This document shows positions 1-8,537 of a DNA stretch of 61,066 bases, piece after piece. The stretch covers positions 1-61,066 of the forward strand of contig JAAAOU010000337.1 of NCBI GenBank assembly GCA_009908745.1, written 5' to 3'. The stretch's first letter is position 1; each line of letters starts with the position of its first letter. The position numbers and the translations under genes are program-made. The stretch comes from Bacteroidota bacterium. GTDB taxonomy: Bacteria > Bacteroidota > Bacteroidia > Chitinophagales > Saprospiraceae. The notes below the pieces were generated by a model. That model saw nothing but the letters and a program-made list of their open reading frames with translations. It was not told where the DNA came from and searched no databases.

Positions 1-996
1 ACCCGTGTGCTCATCCGTGGAGAAGCCCGCAATCAAGGAGTCGCGGGTGGAGCCGGGTTGAATCGAGTAGCCCCCGGTTTCGTGATCGGCAGTGACGACA
101 AGGAGCGTTTCTTTATCCCGGCGCGCAAATTTCAGGGCTTCCCTCACGGCCTGGTCGAAATCTAGGGTTTCTGCTATCAGGTAGTCTTGATCATTGTCAT
201 GGCCCGCCCAGTCAATCTGTGCACCTTCAATCATCAGGAAAAAGCCTTCCCGGCTATGCTTTTGTAAAAATCTTGGGGCGAAGCGGCTGGCTACCGGCAG
301 GTAATCCCGGCCTTCCTGGGCTTTTGGCGGTTGGTCTTCGGCTGTGAAGTAGCCCAGCCGGCGATTGAAGTCGAGCGGCAAGTCAGCCAGAGGGCCTTCT
401 AGGTAGCTGGAAATGTTGTACCCTTGTGTCATCATCTCCTGCAGTACATTCGGTTGGCTTGGTTCAGCACTCAGAAAATAGCGCCGTCCCCCGCCGATAA
501 ATAAATCCACCTTTTGTTCCAAAAACTGCGCTGCTACCTGCTCGTATTGATTGCGGAACGGCTGATGGGCTATAAAAGCCGCAGGTGTAGCGTGTACGAC
601 CGAGGCGGTGGTCACTATGCCGGTAGCGTACCCCTTGGCTTCGGCCTCTTCCACGATATTGCGGACGGCCTCCCCTTTGGCATTGAGCCCCAGAGAGCCC
701 TTTTTGGTCTTCACGCCGGTAGCGAAAGCTGCCGCACCCGCTGCCGAATCGGTGATAAGATCATCATCGGCTTGTGGTTTGTGCAGGCCTGCAATCGGGA
801 AGGATTCCATCGCCAAGGGGGCCTCCGCAGAGAGGGAAGCCGCCGTGATCTGGGCCAGCCCCATGCCGTCTCCGATCATCAAAATGACGTTGCGGGCCTC
901 GCCCCCGGCTGCTGCCATCCCTCGTGAAGGGGGAGAAGTGCTGCAACCCATCGATAGGAGCAATAGCAAGGAGAAGTAGATGTAAATACGCATCAT
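1..996 (-). CDS. Alkaline phosphatase, lipoprotein (3' part cut by window edge)
   Basis: Reading the minus strand from 996 gives about 332 codons with no stop before the left edge, so the C-terminus is missing. The N-terminus is a lipoprotein signal (MMRIYIYFSLLLLLSMGC, Cys18 as lipidation site). The protein has the metal-binding start of the alkaline phosphatase fold (MIGDGMG, Asp44), the nucleophile motif DSAAGA (the Ser is phosphorylated during catalysis), and the later metal ligands EGAQIDWAGHDND and TADHETGG. It should hydrolyse phosphate monoesters in the periplasm or at the cell surface. It lies 44 bases downstream of dprA on the same strand. The family is certain; the natural substrate is not visible. 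Confidence 0.93.
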   Translation of the reverse strand, partial: MMRIYIYFSLLLLLSMGCSTSPPSRGMAAAGGEARNVILMIGDGMGLAQITAASLSAEAPLAMESFPIAGLHKPQADDDLITDSAAGAAAFATGVKTKKGSLGLNAKGEAVRNIVEEAEAKGYATGIVTTASVVHATPAAFIAHQPFRNQYEQVAAQFLEQKVDLFIGGGRRYFLSAEPSQPNVLQEMMTQGYNISSYLEGPLADLPLDFNRRLGYFTAEDQPPKAQEGRDYLPVASRFAPRFLQKHSREGFFLMIEGAQIDWAGHDNDQDYLIAETLDFDQAVREALKFARRDKETLLVVTADHETGGYSIQPGSTRDSLIAGFSTDEHTG

Positions 997-1040
997 GCTG
1001 CTACATTTGTACTCAATAAAACCGATAAGCTGGGCGAAAG

Positions 1041-2141
1041 TTAGCGGACGAGCATGTATTGCTTGCCGGGAAGCGATTGTACGACCCCCTTGAACTCCAA
1101 TTCGAGCAGCAAGCGCACTAGTTCGCTGTTGGTGCGTTGGGTCAGTTGCGTCAGGTGGTCGATACTCAGCAGTTCTTGGTCCCGCAGCAGCGCAACGATG
1201 CGTTCTTCCGCTTCACTTAAATCCACAAAGAGCCGGGTCTGTACCCCGGAAGCTTGATCAGCTTTGTCCCACCGCATGACGTAGGCCAGGTCTTCTACGG
1301 ATTCCATCAGGGCGGCCTGATGGCTCTTGATGAGCAGGTTGCAGCCTTCAGACTGCCGGTCGTTGAGTCGGCCCGGGACCGCAAAGACGTCTTTGTGGTA
1401 ATCGTTAGCCATTTTAGCACTGATCATGGAGCCGCCCCGCCTCCGGGTCTCCACTACGACGAGCGCATCACACAAGCCCGCGATAATCCGGTTACGCATG
1501 GGGAAACGCTCGCGGTCGGGCCGCGTATCACTGGGGTATTCTGAAAGGATACCGCCATTTTCCTGTACCATGCGGTACGCCACGGAACGATGCTGGGGAG
1601 GGTAAATACGGCTTAGCCCATGGGCTACAACGCCAATGGTCGATAGTTCGTGCTGCAGGGCGGCGCGGTGGGCAGCAACATCAATACCGAAAGCCAAGCC
1701 GCTTATGACCGTCACCCCGTAAGCTTTCAAGCCTTCGACCAGCTCTTCGCAGTGGCGCACGCCAAGGGGGGTAGGCTTGCGGGTGCCCACAATCGCCACG
1801 CAGCGCTCGGGGTTCAGGCAAGCTTGGCCACGGTAATACAGCAAAGGAGGGCTGTCGGGCAAGTGTTTCAGCCGGCGCGGGTAGTCGTCGTCTAGATAAA
1901 AAACAGGCTGTATGCCCTGCTGCTGCATGAAGCGTATCTCCTGCTCCGCAGCTTGCAAAGCGGTTTTGCTGCGTATGTTATCAGCAACCTGAGCCCCTAC
2001 GCCCGGTATTTTCAACAGTTCGCGCTGGCGGGCTTCAAAAACGGCCCGCGCGCTGCCGCAGTAGCTCATCAGGTTACGCGCCGTCACAGCGCCTACTTTG
2101 GGGATAAAGGTCAAGGCCACTCGGTATAGCAAGTCTTCCAT
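1041..2141 (-). CDS. dprA: DNA-processing protein DprA (Smf)
   Basis: 366 aa. DprA binds incoming single-stranded DNA in natural transformation and loads RecA on it. The sequence shows an N-terminal helical SAM-like part (about 1-70), the Rossmann-like core with GTRKPT, SGLAFGIDVAAHRAAL and FPMRNRIIAGL, the GCNLLIK segment, and a C-terminal winged-helix-like domain (about 300-366). An in-frame ATG lies 14 codons upstream (2183), but the family normally starts a few residues before 'LYRVALTFIPKVG', so the ATG at 2141 is preferred. It is transcribed toward the phosphatase gene. Confidence 0.95.
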   Translation of the reverse strand: MEDLLYRVALTFIPKVGAVTARNLMSYCGSARAVFEARQRELLKIPGVGAQVADNIRSKTALQAAEQEIRFMQQQGIQPVFYLDDDYPRRLKHLPDSPPLLYYRGQACLNPERCVAIVGTRKPTPLGVRHCEELVEGLKAYGVTVISGLAFGIDVAAHRAALQHELSTIGVVAHGLSRIYPPQHRSVAYRMVQENGGILSEYPSDTRPDRERFPMRNRIIAGLCDALVVVETRRRGGSMISAKMANDYHKDVFAVPGRLNDRQSEGCNLLIKSHQAALMESVEDLAYVMRWDKADQASGVQTRLFVDLSEAEERIVALLRDQELLSIDHLTQLTQRTNSELVRLLLELEFKGVVQSLPGKQYMLVR

Positions 2142-2335
2142 AACAATTAGGTTGTACAGCGGAGCAGTAGCGTGACTTATCAATGAAGAGTAATCGTTAT
2201 ATTCGCCCTATACGGCGAGGTACAAAAGAGATTCCGCAGTGATGATCGTTTAGCCTTGCCAATATACGTTGAAAATCGCTTATAAATCAAACTTTTTGTA
2301 CGTTTTTTGCGTAAAAAGATCAAATCCGGACCGTT

Positions 2336-2863
2336 ATGAGTGAAGAGAAAGGGCTGTTGCCAAAGCTGGAAATTATAATTGTGGGGGTGCTTTTTCTGGT
2401 TTTCCTGATCTGGTCCATATCCAAGTGCTCCGCCACCCGTAAGGCGTATTCCAAGCAGGCAGCGGAGGAACAAGCTGAGCAGAACCGCCTCGACTCCCTG
2501 GATAAGGCCAAAGCCCAAGAGGCGCTCGCTGGCTTAGATACCAGCATACAGCCCCTCAAAAAGCCAGCCCCGCCATCTGACCAGCCCCGAGAACGCCTCA
2601 CTCCACTATATGTCATTACCCCGGCCCTTAACTTGCGCTCTGGCCCCGGCTTGAAATTCACCGTGCTGGAACGGTACAATTTGCACGATGAGTTGCAGTT
2701 CTTGGGGGAAGTGACCGATACCACACAGCGGATTGACCTCGGTGATATCGTTACCGATGAGCCTTGGGTCAAAGTGAAGTCCCCTAAAGGTACGGAAGGA
2801 TGGGTGTATGGCGCCTGCGTAGATTTCTACAAGCGCGAGCTCAAAGGGGTAGAGGCGGATTGA
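2336..2863 (+). CDS. Membrane-anchored bacterial SH3-domain protein
   Basis: 175 aa. A single hydrophobic segment at residues 11-28 (LEIIIVGVLFLVFLIWSI) anchors it. A charged Ala/Glu/Lys-rich linker follows (about 35-88), then a bacterial SH3 domain (about 92-168) with the typical ALNLRSGPG motif and a closing GTEGWVYG strand. Such domains usually bind peptidoglycan or peptides outside the cytoplasm. No enzymatic domain is present. It converges on the glucosaminidase-like gene across a shared hairpin, so both envelope proteins end at the same terminator. The exact ligand cannot be told. Confidence 0.85.
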   Translation: MSEEKGLLPKLEIIIVGVLFLVFLIWSISKCSATRKAYSKQAAEEQAEQNRLDSLDKAKAQEALAGLDTSIQPLKKPAPPSDQPRERLTPLYVITPALNLRSGPGLKFTVLERYNLHDELQFLGEVTDTTQRIDLGDIVTDEPWVKVKSPKGTEGWVYGACVDFYKRELKGVEAD

Positions 2864-2871
2864 AGGGGAAA

Positions 2872-2929
2872 GGCCTATTGACGTGAGGTTGATTCTTAGG
2901 ATTTGAACCACTAGTCACGGCAATAGGCC
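2872..2929. terminator. Bidirectional hairpin between convergent genes
   Basis: GGCCTATTG at 2872-2880 is the reverse complement of CAATAGGCC at 2921-2929. The stem continues with near-complementary ACGTGA/TCACGG and then GGTT/AACC (2887-2890 with 2905-2908). It sits in the 80-base gap between the stop codons of two convergent genes, with A/T-rich flanks, as expected for a terminator serving both strands. Confidence 0.65.
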
Positions 2930-2944
2930 CTTAATTGACGGTAT

Positions 2945-3664
2945 CTAAATTTCATCAAGCCGGTAGCTGAGGATCACTGACAGTAGCTGTTGCGCGTAGT
3001 CCTCTTCCTGTGAGAACGCTTTGCTTTCCAAAGCTTCCGCCCAAGCTTTCAGATCGTCACTTGGCAATTGGCGCAAGCCGGTATACGGGCCGGTGGTGAC
3101 GAAAAAGCTGTGGTCCCGGAAACTAGTCCAGGCATTTTCGTACTGCCGCAGGCAACGGCCGTCATACGACTTGGATTCGCCCTTCCAGTCTTCCGTGCAG
3201 GGCAGCAGGAAGTGGTTGTTTCGGCCTTTCTTGGCCCAAGGCGCCGTACCCGCCTGACTGTTCAAAAGAGCATTCCCGAGGGTTACAGCAGCAGGGATGC
3301 CAAACTTTTGCTCTTCGCTCTTCGCCACCCGGTCGAAACGCTTGATGTAAGCCTTTATTTGACCTTCCTCTACTAATTGCAGGCGGTCAACGGCTTTCAT
3401 CGGGCGCTTGGGCCTAGCTGCAGCCGTAATATCGAAATGTTGAGTGGCAGTCTCCGTTTGCCGTTCCGTGTAGCGTTCCGATTTTACGGGCTGCTCCTGC
3501 GGTGGCGAGGGGGGGCTTGGCTGCTCCTGGCGCACCGGCGTATTCAAGTTGAGCTTGAAGCTCAGGTCTTTCTTGAACGCAATGAAGATAAGCAGAGCGG
3601 CGATGCCGATTTTGAACCAATTGCGCTGTAGATAAGCTACGATTTGCGCTTTCTCGATGTTCAT
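2945..3664 (-). CDS. Glucosaminidase-fold (FlgJ/Bax-like) membrane protein, catalytic Glu replaced
   Basis: 239 aa. The N-terminal membrane anchor is about residues 18-31; a Pro/Glu/Gln-rich linker follows (40-75), then a glucosaminidase-type domain (about 103-239). The match to the family is clear in IPAAVTLGNALL, the NNHF segment, the two Cys around DWKGESKSYDGRC, and the SFRDHSFF repeat. Family members cut the glycan chains of peptidoglycan, using the Glu of an LLESG motif. Here that motif reads LLNSQAG (Asn135), so the catalytic acid seems lost. It may be a non-catalytic wall-binding protein, or use another residue. Confidence 0.82.
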   Translation of the reverse strand: MNIEKAQIVAYLQRNWFKIGIAALLIFIAFKKDLSFKLNLNTPVRQEQPSPPSPPQEQPVKSERYTERQTETATQHFDITAAARPKRPMKAVDRLQLVEEGQIKAYIKRFDRVAKSEEQKFGIPAAVTLGNALLNSQAGTAPWAKKGRNNHFLLPCTEDWKGESKSYDGRCLRQYENAWTSFRDHSFFVTTGPYTGLRQLPSDDLKAWAEALESKAFSQEEDYAQQLLSVILSYRLDEI

Positions 3665-3763
3665 GCTGCTCGTTTTTGTTTTAAGAGATATTGTTTACAA
3701 CAAAATTAAAACAAAATGTTTTCAAAAGCAAGCGCAATCAACAAAAAAGTGCAAGCGCGGCCA

Positions 3764-4909
3764 TTACCCTTTTTGGAGCGCGGATTGCAAGTCCGCAATC
3801 AGATCGTCTGCATCTTCCACCCCTACACTCAGGCGTATGAGCGAGTCGGTCAACCCCACGGCGATGCGCTTTTCCCGGGGAATAGAGGCATGTGTCATTG
3901 AGGCGGGATGCCCGATTAGGGATTCCACGCCGCCCAAGGACTCCGCCAAGGTGAAAACTTCCGTATTGCTGAGGACTTGCTTGGCCTGCTCGAAGCGGTC
4001 TGCTTTCAGGTCAAACGACACCATTCCGCCAAAGTAGCGCATTTGCTTTTTGGCTATAGCATGGCCAGGGTGGTCGCTAAACCCGGGATAATAGACGTTC
4101 GCGACCTTGTCGTTTTGCTTAAGCGCGTCGGCAATTTTGGCGGCATTTTGGCAAGAGCGTTCTACGCGTAAGTGCAAGGTTTTGGTACCGCGCAGCACCA
4201 GAAAACAGTCCTGTGGGCCAGGTACGGCACCGACCGCATTTTGGAAGAAATAAAACTGCTCTGCTAGGGACGCACTGTTGGTCACCAGCGCCCCAAGTAC
4301 CACATCCGAATGGCCGCCTAGGTATTTGGTGGCTGAATGCAGGACGATGTCCGCCCCTAGATCCAGCGGGTTTTGTAAGTAGGGCGAGGCAAAGGTGTTG
4401 TCTACACAGCTCATAATGCCTTTCTCCCGGGCGATTTGGCAAACGGCCTCTATGTCCACCACATTGAGCATTGGGTTGGTCGGCGTTTCCACCCATAGCA
4501 GCTTGGTCTTGTCGGTAAGATGCTCCCGCAGGCTATCGTGGTCCTTCAGGTTGATGAAGTGGGATTTGATGCCGTAGCGCTCGTATACCGCTGTCATAAG
4601 GCGGTAGGAGCCCCCGTACAAATCATTAGTAGACACGATTTCGTCGCCGGGGTTCAGCAGCTTCAGCACGGCGTCCATTGCTGCAAGGCCGCTTCCGTAG
4701 GCAATACCGTAGGTGCCGTTTTCCAAGCCGGCGAGGTTTTTTTCCAGCACCGACCGGGTGGGGTTCTGGGTGCGCGCGTATTCGTACCCCTGATGCTCGC
4801 CGGGTGATTGTTGGGCGTAAGTAGACGTTTGGTAAATGGGCGTCATTACCGCACCGGTGGAGGGGTCAGGTTTGACGCCTGCGTGTATAGCTTTGGTACC
4901 GAATTTCAT
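3764..4909 (-). CDS. metB: Cystathionine gamma-synthase/lyase family PLP enzyme
   Basis: 381 aa from the ATG at 4909; the three codons upstream begin with TTG, so this ATG is preferred. It is a trans-sulfuration enzyme of the Cys/Met metabolism PLP family. The PLP-binding lysine is in SATKYLGGH, the substrate-binding region has [10 protein letters not shown], and the C-terminal signature is [17 protein letters not shown]. Cystathionine gamma-synthase (methionine synthesis) and gamma-lyase (cysteine synthesis) are hard to separate by eye, so metB is a best guess. It is a single gene, downstream of the HU gene and its terminator. Confidence 0.85.
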   Translation of the reverse strand: MKFGTKAIHAGVKPDPSTGAVMTPIYQTSTYAQQSPGEHQGYEYARTQNPTRSVLEKNLAGLENGTYGIAYGSGLAAMDAVLKLLNPGDEIVSTNDLYGGSYRLMTAVYERYGIKSHFINLKDHDSLREHLTDKTKLLWVETPTNPMLNVVDIEAVCQIAREKGIMSCVDNTFASPYLQNPLDLGADIVLHSATKYLGGHSDVVLGALVTNSASLAEQFYFFQNAVGAVPGPQDCFLVLRGTKTLHLRVERSCQNAAKIADALKQNDKVANVYYPGFSDHPGHAIAKKQMRYFGGMVSFDLKADRFEQAKQVLSNTEVFTLAESLGGVESLIGHPASMTHASIPREKRIAVGLTDSLIRLSVGVEDADDLIADLQSALQKG

Positions 4910-4944
4910 GTAGGGCAAAATCTAAGTTGTGAGATGATACAATG

Positions 4945-4980
4945 CAAGAATAAAGGGCAACCTGAGTATTCAGATTGCCC
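4945..4980 (-). terminator. Rho-independent terminator of the HU gene
   Basis: GGGCAA (4955-4960) pairs with TTGCCC (4975-4980), extended by CTGA/TCAG inside around a short loop. Read on the minus strand, the hairpin is followed by TTTATTCTT, a T-rich tract. It lies 50 bases past the HU stop codon. Confidence 0.55.
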
Positions 4981-5030
4981 TCTAGTGTGCAGGCCAACAA
5001 ACCGCCTGCAGGTATACCAGCTGTGGTTGA

Positions 5031-5303
5031 TTAGTTGACAGCCTCTGTGATTTCTTTACCGGGCTTGAATTTTACAACGTTCTTAGCTGCAATTTGGATG
5101 GTTTCACCGGTTTGTGGGTTACGACCGCTGCGAGCTTTGCGATGGGACAAAGAAAAAGTGCCGAAGCCAATAAGCGTCACTTTATCACCGTCTTTGAGTG
5201 AGTCCGTGATGCCGTCAAGCACAGCATTCAGGGCGTCAGTAGCTTGTGCTTTGGACAGGTTCGCGCTCTCAGCGATGTTGTTGATAAGATCTCCCTTATT
5301 CAT
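5031..5303 (-). CDS. HU/IHF-family DNA-binding protein
   Basis: 90 aa, the usual length for HU. The sequence runs MNKGDLINNIAESANLSKAQ, then the beta-arm region GFGTFSLSHRKARSGRNPQTG, whose Arg/Pro tip inserts in the DNA minor groove, and ends in KFKPGKEITEAVN. HU bends and compacts DNA as a dimer. A clear Bacteroidota-type promoter lies just upstream (5335-5365) and a terminator follows, so it is monocistronic. Confidence 0.96.
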   Translation of the reverse strand: MNKGDLINNIAESANLSKAQATDALNAVLDGITDSLKDGDKVTLIGFGTFSLSHRKARSGRNPQTGETIQIAAKNVVKFKPGKEITEAVN

Positions 5304-5334
5304 TTCCGTATGTTTTAATGAGTTAAATGTGCGA

Positions 5335-5365
5335 CAAATTTAGAGGCTTGAATGATGAAAACCAA
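5335..5365 (-). promoter_or_regulatory. Bacteroidota-type promoter for HU gene
   Basis: On the minus strand, TTGG (TTG at 5365-5363) is followed after 20 bases by TAAATTTG (5342-5335). This matches the TTG / TAnnTTTG pattern of the Bacteroidota primary sigma factor, 32 bases before the HU start codon. Confidence 0.6.
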
Positions 5366-5420
5366 GTTTTACCGGTCAAAAAAAAGCCCGGAAGCCAGAA
5401 TTTTCAAGGGTTTTGAGCGT

Positions 5421-5452
5421 TTTGTACTTGTCTGACGAGTTCGTTACATTTG
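5421..5452 (+). promoter_or_regulatory. Bacteroidota-type promoter for the small basic lipoprotein
   Basis: TTTG at 5421-5424, then 20 bases, then TACATTTG at 5445-5452: a near-perfect TTTG / TAnnTTTG promoter. It lies 43 bases upstream of the ATG at 5496 and is divergent from the HU promoter, so the two genes share a 190-base control region. Confidence 0.65.
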
Positions 5453-5495
5453 TTCCGCCCGCCATTTCGGGCACCATAAAATTAAATTCTTGTAC

Positions 5496-5708
5496 ATGCG
5501 TAAATTCTTGTTAATACTGGCCTTTGGTATGGTCGGCACCCTGCTGGCTACGACGACTTCCTCCTGCAACCGCAAGGCGGCTTGCCCGGCTAGCGAATCC
5601 GCTCACGTCAAACCCAATAAAAACGGGGAATTGCCCACCCGCGGCGGAAATAGCCAGCTTTTCCCAAAAAAATTCTACAAAAAGAAGAAGCGCCGCCGCA
5701 AAAACTAG
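5496..5708 (+). CDS. Small lipoprotein with strongly basic C-terminus, unknown function
   Basis: 70 aa from the ATG at 5496; a TTG two codons upstream is less likely. The N-terminus is a signal peptide (MRKFLLILAFGMVGTLLA) ending before Cys residues at TTSSCNRKAAC that could be lipidated, though the lipobox is weak. The middle is Gly/Asn/Thr-rich and the last 12 residues, KFYKKKKRRRKN, are almost all basic. I do not recognise the family. The strong promoter and clean codon pattern argue that it is real. A basic tail outside the inner membrane might bind lipopolysaccharide, polyanions or peptidoglycan, but that is speculation. It ends 6 bases before the converging permease gene. Confidence 0.7.
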   Translation: MRKFLLILAFGMVGTLLATTTSSCNRKAACPASESAHVKPNKNGELPTRGGNSQLFPKKFYKKKKRRRKN

Positions 5709-5713
5709 GCGAG

Positions 5714-7027
5714 CTATTGCTTACGGCGAGGGTCTAGCGCGTCCGTCAGCCCTTCCCCCAGCAAATTGAAAATGGTGACCGTCAGGAATATGGCGAAACC
5801 GGGGAATACCGCCAGCCACCAAGCGGAAGCCTTAGAACGCGAGCCATTCAGCATAGAGCCCCAGGTCACTTCGTCCGGTGGCACGCCTATTCCCAAAAAA
5901 GACAGGAAGGCTTCGAGCAGTATGGCACTGGCAATACCGAAAGCAACGGTGATCAGTACGGGCGTCAGGGCATTGGGCATGGCGTGGCGAAAGAGCGTCC
6001 GCCACTCACTGTAGCCCAGCGCTTGAGCGGCTTCAATGTACTCTAGGCTGCGTACGCGGAGCAGCTCGGCCCGCATGAATCGTGCAATTCCCGTCCAGCG
6101 GATCAGCCCGATGATAGCCATGATATAGAATATGGATTTCTCCTCTATGATGGCCACGATGCTAAGGATGAGGAGCAAAGCGGGGATGGAGTTGAAAATT
6201 TCGATCAGCCGCATCACCGTCAAATCTAGGGGGATGCGGACCTCTTTACCCAAAACGGGCACGCGCTTGAGCAAACTGGCCATAGCGTTTAGCAAGGCGA
6301 AGAGGCCAAAAATGATCCCCAAGCTAATCAGCAACTCCGTAAAGAGCGGCCCTTCCCGCAAAGCAAAACTACGGCTGCCAAACCCATAGAAATAAGCCAG
6401 GGGCAACCCCAGCAGGTTCAGCCACAACCGCGCCCGGCTTAGCTTGAAACGCTCGTCGCCAAAGTACCCCCCTAGCGCCCCTAGTATACCGCCAATCAGC
6501 GTGGCAATGGCCATAGCCACGATACCCACCAACATAGCAATACGTGTACCGGAAATGAGCCCCGCCAATACGTCCCGGCCGAGCTCGTCCGTGCCGAGCC
6601 AGTGCGTAAAGGTGTAATCACCGACTTCGCGTACCGCACCCGGCGCTGCATAATTGGCGTTGCTGATGTCCAACGTGCTAGCCGAAAAGGGGACCGGCGG
6701 CCATACTGCTGTTTCGTAATCGTGCTCGTGCCAGGGCGTCTGAAAAAACTTTGCTTCCCAGTCCGCCAAACCAACACTTACCAAGTAGGAACGGAAGACT
6801 GGGAAATGGGTTTCCCCCTCCAATTGGCAGTACAGCGGCTTTTCGTTGGCTATGAAATCGCCCGTGAGCGCCACGAAAAGCAAAACGTACAACAGCCTCA
6901 GCGCCCATACGGCCATGCGGTTTTTGCGGAATTGTTGGCGGACCACCGACCAGTAGCTCTGCCCTTTCCCCTTGCCGGTGGAAAGCTGCGCCGCAATCTC
7001 CTGTTCTTTCTTTACGCCTATCAGCAT
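5714..7027 (-). CDS. Peptide-type ABC transporter permease, DppC/OppC-like
   Basis: 437 aa. It is the second inner-membrane permease of the importer. The start is taken at the ATG at 7027, one base after the stop of the partner permease (7029), which suggests translational coupling. The N-terminus has the OppC-type TM segment (AVWALRLLYVLLFVALTG), a long periplasmic loop and the TM domain with the EAA loop that contacts the ATPase: EAAQALGYSEWRTLFRHAMP. At 437 aa it is longer than the usual 280-300, through extra loops near residues 60-140 and 190-260. No ATPase gene is adjacent. Confidence 0.9.
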   Translation of the reverse strand: MLIGVKKEQEIAAQLSTGKGKGQSYWSVVRQQFRKNRMAVWALRLLYVLLFVALTGDFIANEKPLYCQLEGETHFPVFRSYLVSVGLADWEAKFFQTPWHEHDYETAVWPPVPFSASTLDISNANYAAPGAVREVGDYTFTHWLGTDELGRDVLAGLISGTRIAMLVGIVAMAIATLIGGILGALGGYFGDERFKLSRARLWLNLLGLPLAYFYGFGSRSFALREGPLFTELLISLGIIFGLFALLNAMASLLKRVPVLGKEVRIPLDLTVMRLIEIFNSIPALLLILSIVAIIEEKSIFYIMAIIGLIRWTGIARFMRAELLRVRSLEYIEAAQALGYSEWRTLFRHAMPNALTPVLITVAFGIASAILLEAFLSFLGIGVPPDEVTWGSMLNGSRSKASAWWLAVFPGFAIFLTVTIFNLLGEGLTDALDPRRKQ

Positions 7028-7028
7028 T

Positions 7029-8453
7029 TTATGGCTTGTTCGAATTGTTATAAGATACCCGCGGGTCAACCAAGGCGTAGAGCAGGTCTGCGATCAGAAT
7101 CCCTGCCATCGTCAATACAGCTGCCAACATCAATATCGTGTATACCACCGGCCAATCCCGCTGAAATATCGCCCCCACCGTCAGCCCGCCCATACCCGGG
7201 ATGTTGAAGATGTACTCAATGACCACAGAGCCCGCGAAAACAGCTGGAAATAGCGTAGCAAACATCGTGATAATCGGGAATAGGGCATTGGCAAAAGCGT
7301 GTTTCCATATCACCTGCCGGGCGTCCAGCCCTTTGGCCCAAGCGGTGCGGATATAATCTTGCCGTATCACGTTCAGCATGCCACCCCGTACTTGCCGGGA
7401 GATAAAGGCTAAGGCCCCGTAACTCAGGCAAAAGACGGGTAAAATAAGGTGCTCCGCCGCATCGAGCAGCCGCTGCCCAAACGGGGCGTCCGCTGGCAAA
7501 TTGCCCACGCCCAGCGATGGGAACCAGTCCATGCCGTATTCTGGTGTAGTAAAGAAAACCACCAGCATAGTGGCGATCCAAAAGTTGGGCAGGGAATACA
7601 AGACAAACAGGATGAGCGTCGAGCTGCGGTCAAAAGCGCTGTCTTTCCATATAGCGGAAAACACGCCAAGCGGTATGGCAATGAGGTAAGCGAAAAAGAT
7701 TGCCGCCAGGTTGATGACGATCGTCCAACGCAGGGCGTCCGCCATTTTGTCGGCCACCGGGCGGCCGTCGATGTAGGACCTGCCAAAGTCAAGGCTTAGA
7801 AAAGCGCTCAGCCACTGATGGTACTGATTGTCCAGCCCATACCACTTGATGTCCGGGATATAGAGTAAGCACGGCGTAGCTTTTTCCTTGATGGTCTCGT
7901 AATCGCTGCGCAGTTGAGCCGTCTCTGGCCCAAGCTGGGCTTGCAGGACACTGTCCGCTGCAATACCGGCTTCGACTTGGTCAATCAAGCTGTTGATACG
8001 CTGATCGCGGTAGCTGAGGTACAGCAGCTTAAGCTGTGGGCGCACATTGCGTATAGCCGTAGGCCGCTCTTTCAGGCTGTCCAGCGCCAAGTCGATTTGC
8101 CGTATGCGGTGGTAATATGCCTCAATAGCGGGCCAGTTGCCGTACTGAGCGGTAAGCTTGCTTAGGTTTTCGCGGTGGTCCCGGCGTAGAAAACGGTACA
8201 GTGTATCCGGGTAGGCTACGGAAGACAGTGCCAAGTAAAAACTAGGCTTGTTTAACCCCAGGCGCTCCGCTGTTTCTTGGTAGATGCGGTCCGCATCCGG
8301 CAGGGATTGCTCTACGCCGCCTAGGCTGCCGCCCCGGTTAATCAGCTCTACCGGGTCCCCTGGCGCCAGCTTGCTCAGCCCGAAGGCCAACAAGGAGATG
8401 ACGAGCAGGGTAGGGATGAATATCAATATGCGCTTGATCAAGTACCGCAGCAT
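7029..8453 (-). CDS. Peptide-type ABC transporter permease, DppB/OppB-like, with large insert
   Basis: 474 aa. The N-terminus is typical of DppB (MLRYLIKRILIFIPTLLVIS, then SKLAPGDPVE). Between the first TM helix and the main TM domain there is a long hydrophilic stretch (about 38-215) rich in charged and aromatic residues, so the protein is about 140 aa longer than the usual 310-340. The core TM domain and coupling loop are present (RTAWAKGLDARQVIWKHAF), as is the C-terminal IFNIPGMGGLT. The insert should be periplasmic, where it could dock the binding lipoproteins. It is in an operon with both binding proteins upstream. Confidence 0.9.
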   Translation of the reverse strand: MLRYLIKRILIFIPTLLVISLLAFGLSKLAPGDPVELINRGGSLGGVEQSLPDADRIYQETAERLGLNKPSFYLALSSVAYPDTLYRFLRRDHRENLSKLTAQYGNWPAIEAYYHRIRQIDLALDSLKERPTAIRNVRPQLKLLYLSYRDQRINSLIDQVEAGIAADSVLQAQLGPETAQLRSDYETIKEKATPCLLYIPDIKWYGLDNQYHQWLSAFLSLDFGRSYIDGRPVADKMADALRWTIVINLAAIFFAYLIAIPLGVFSAIWKDSAFDRSSTLILFVLYSLPNFWIATMLVVFFTTPEYGMDWFPSLGVGNLPADAPFGQRLLDAAEHLILPVFCLSYGALAFISRQVRGGMLNVIRQDYIRTAWAKGLDARQVIWKHAFANALFPIITMFATLFPAVFAGSVVIEYIFNIPGMGGLTVGAIFQRDWPVVYTILMLAAVLTMAGILIADLLYALVDPRVSYNNSNKP

Positions 8454-8537
8454 GGGATGTTGTAACGTGTCTTATGGTGCAAACGAAGTTACGAAAAACA
8501 TCCAGGATTGTTTCAACGCCATCAACTATCGTACCGC

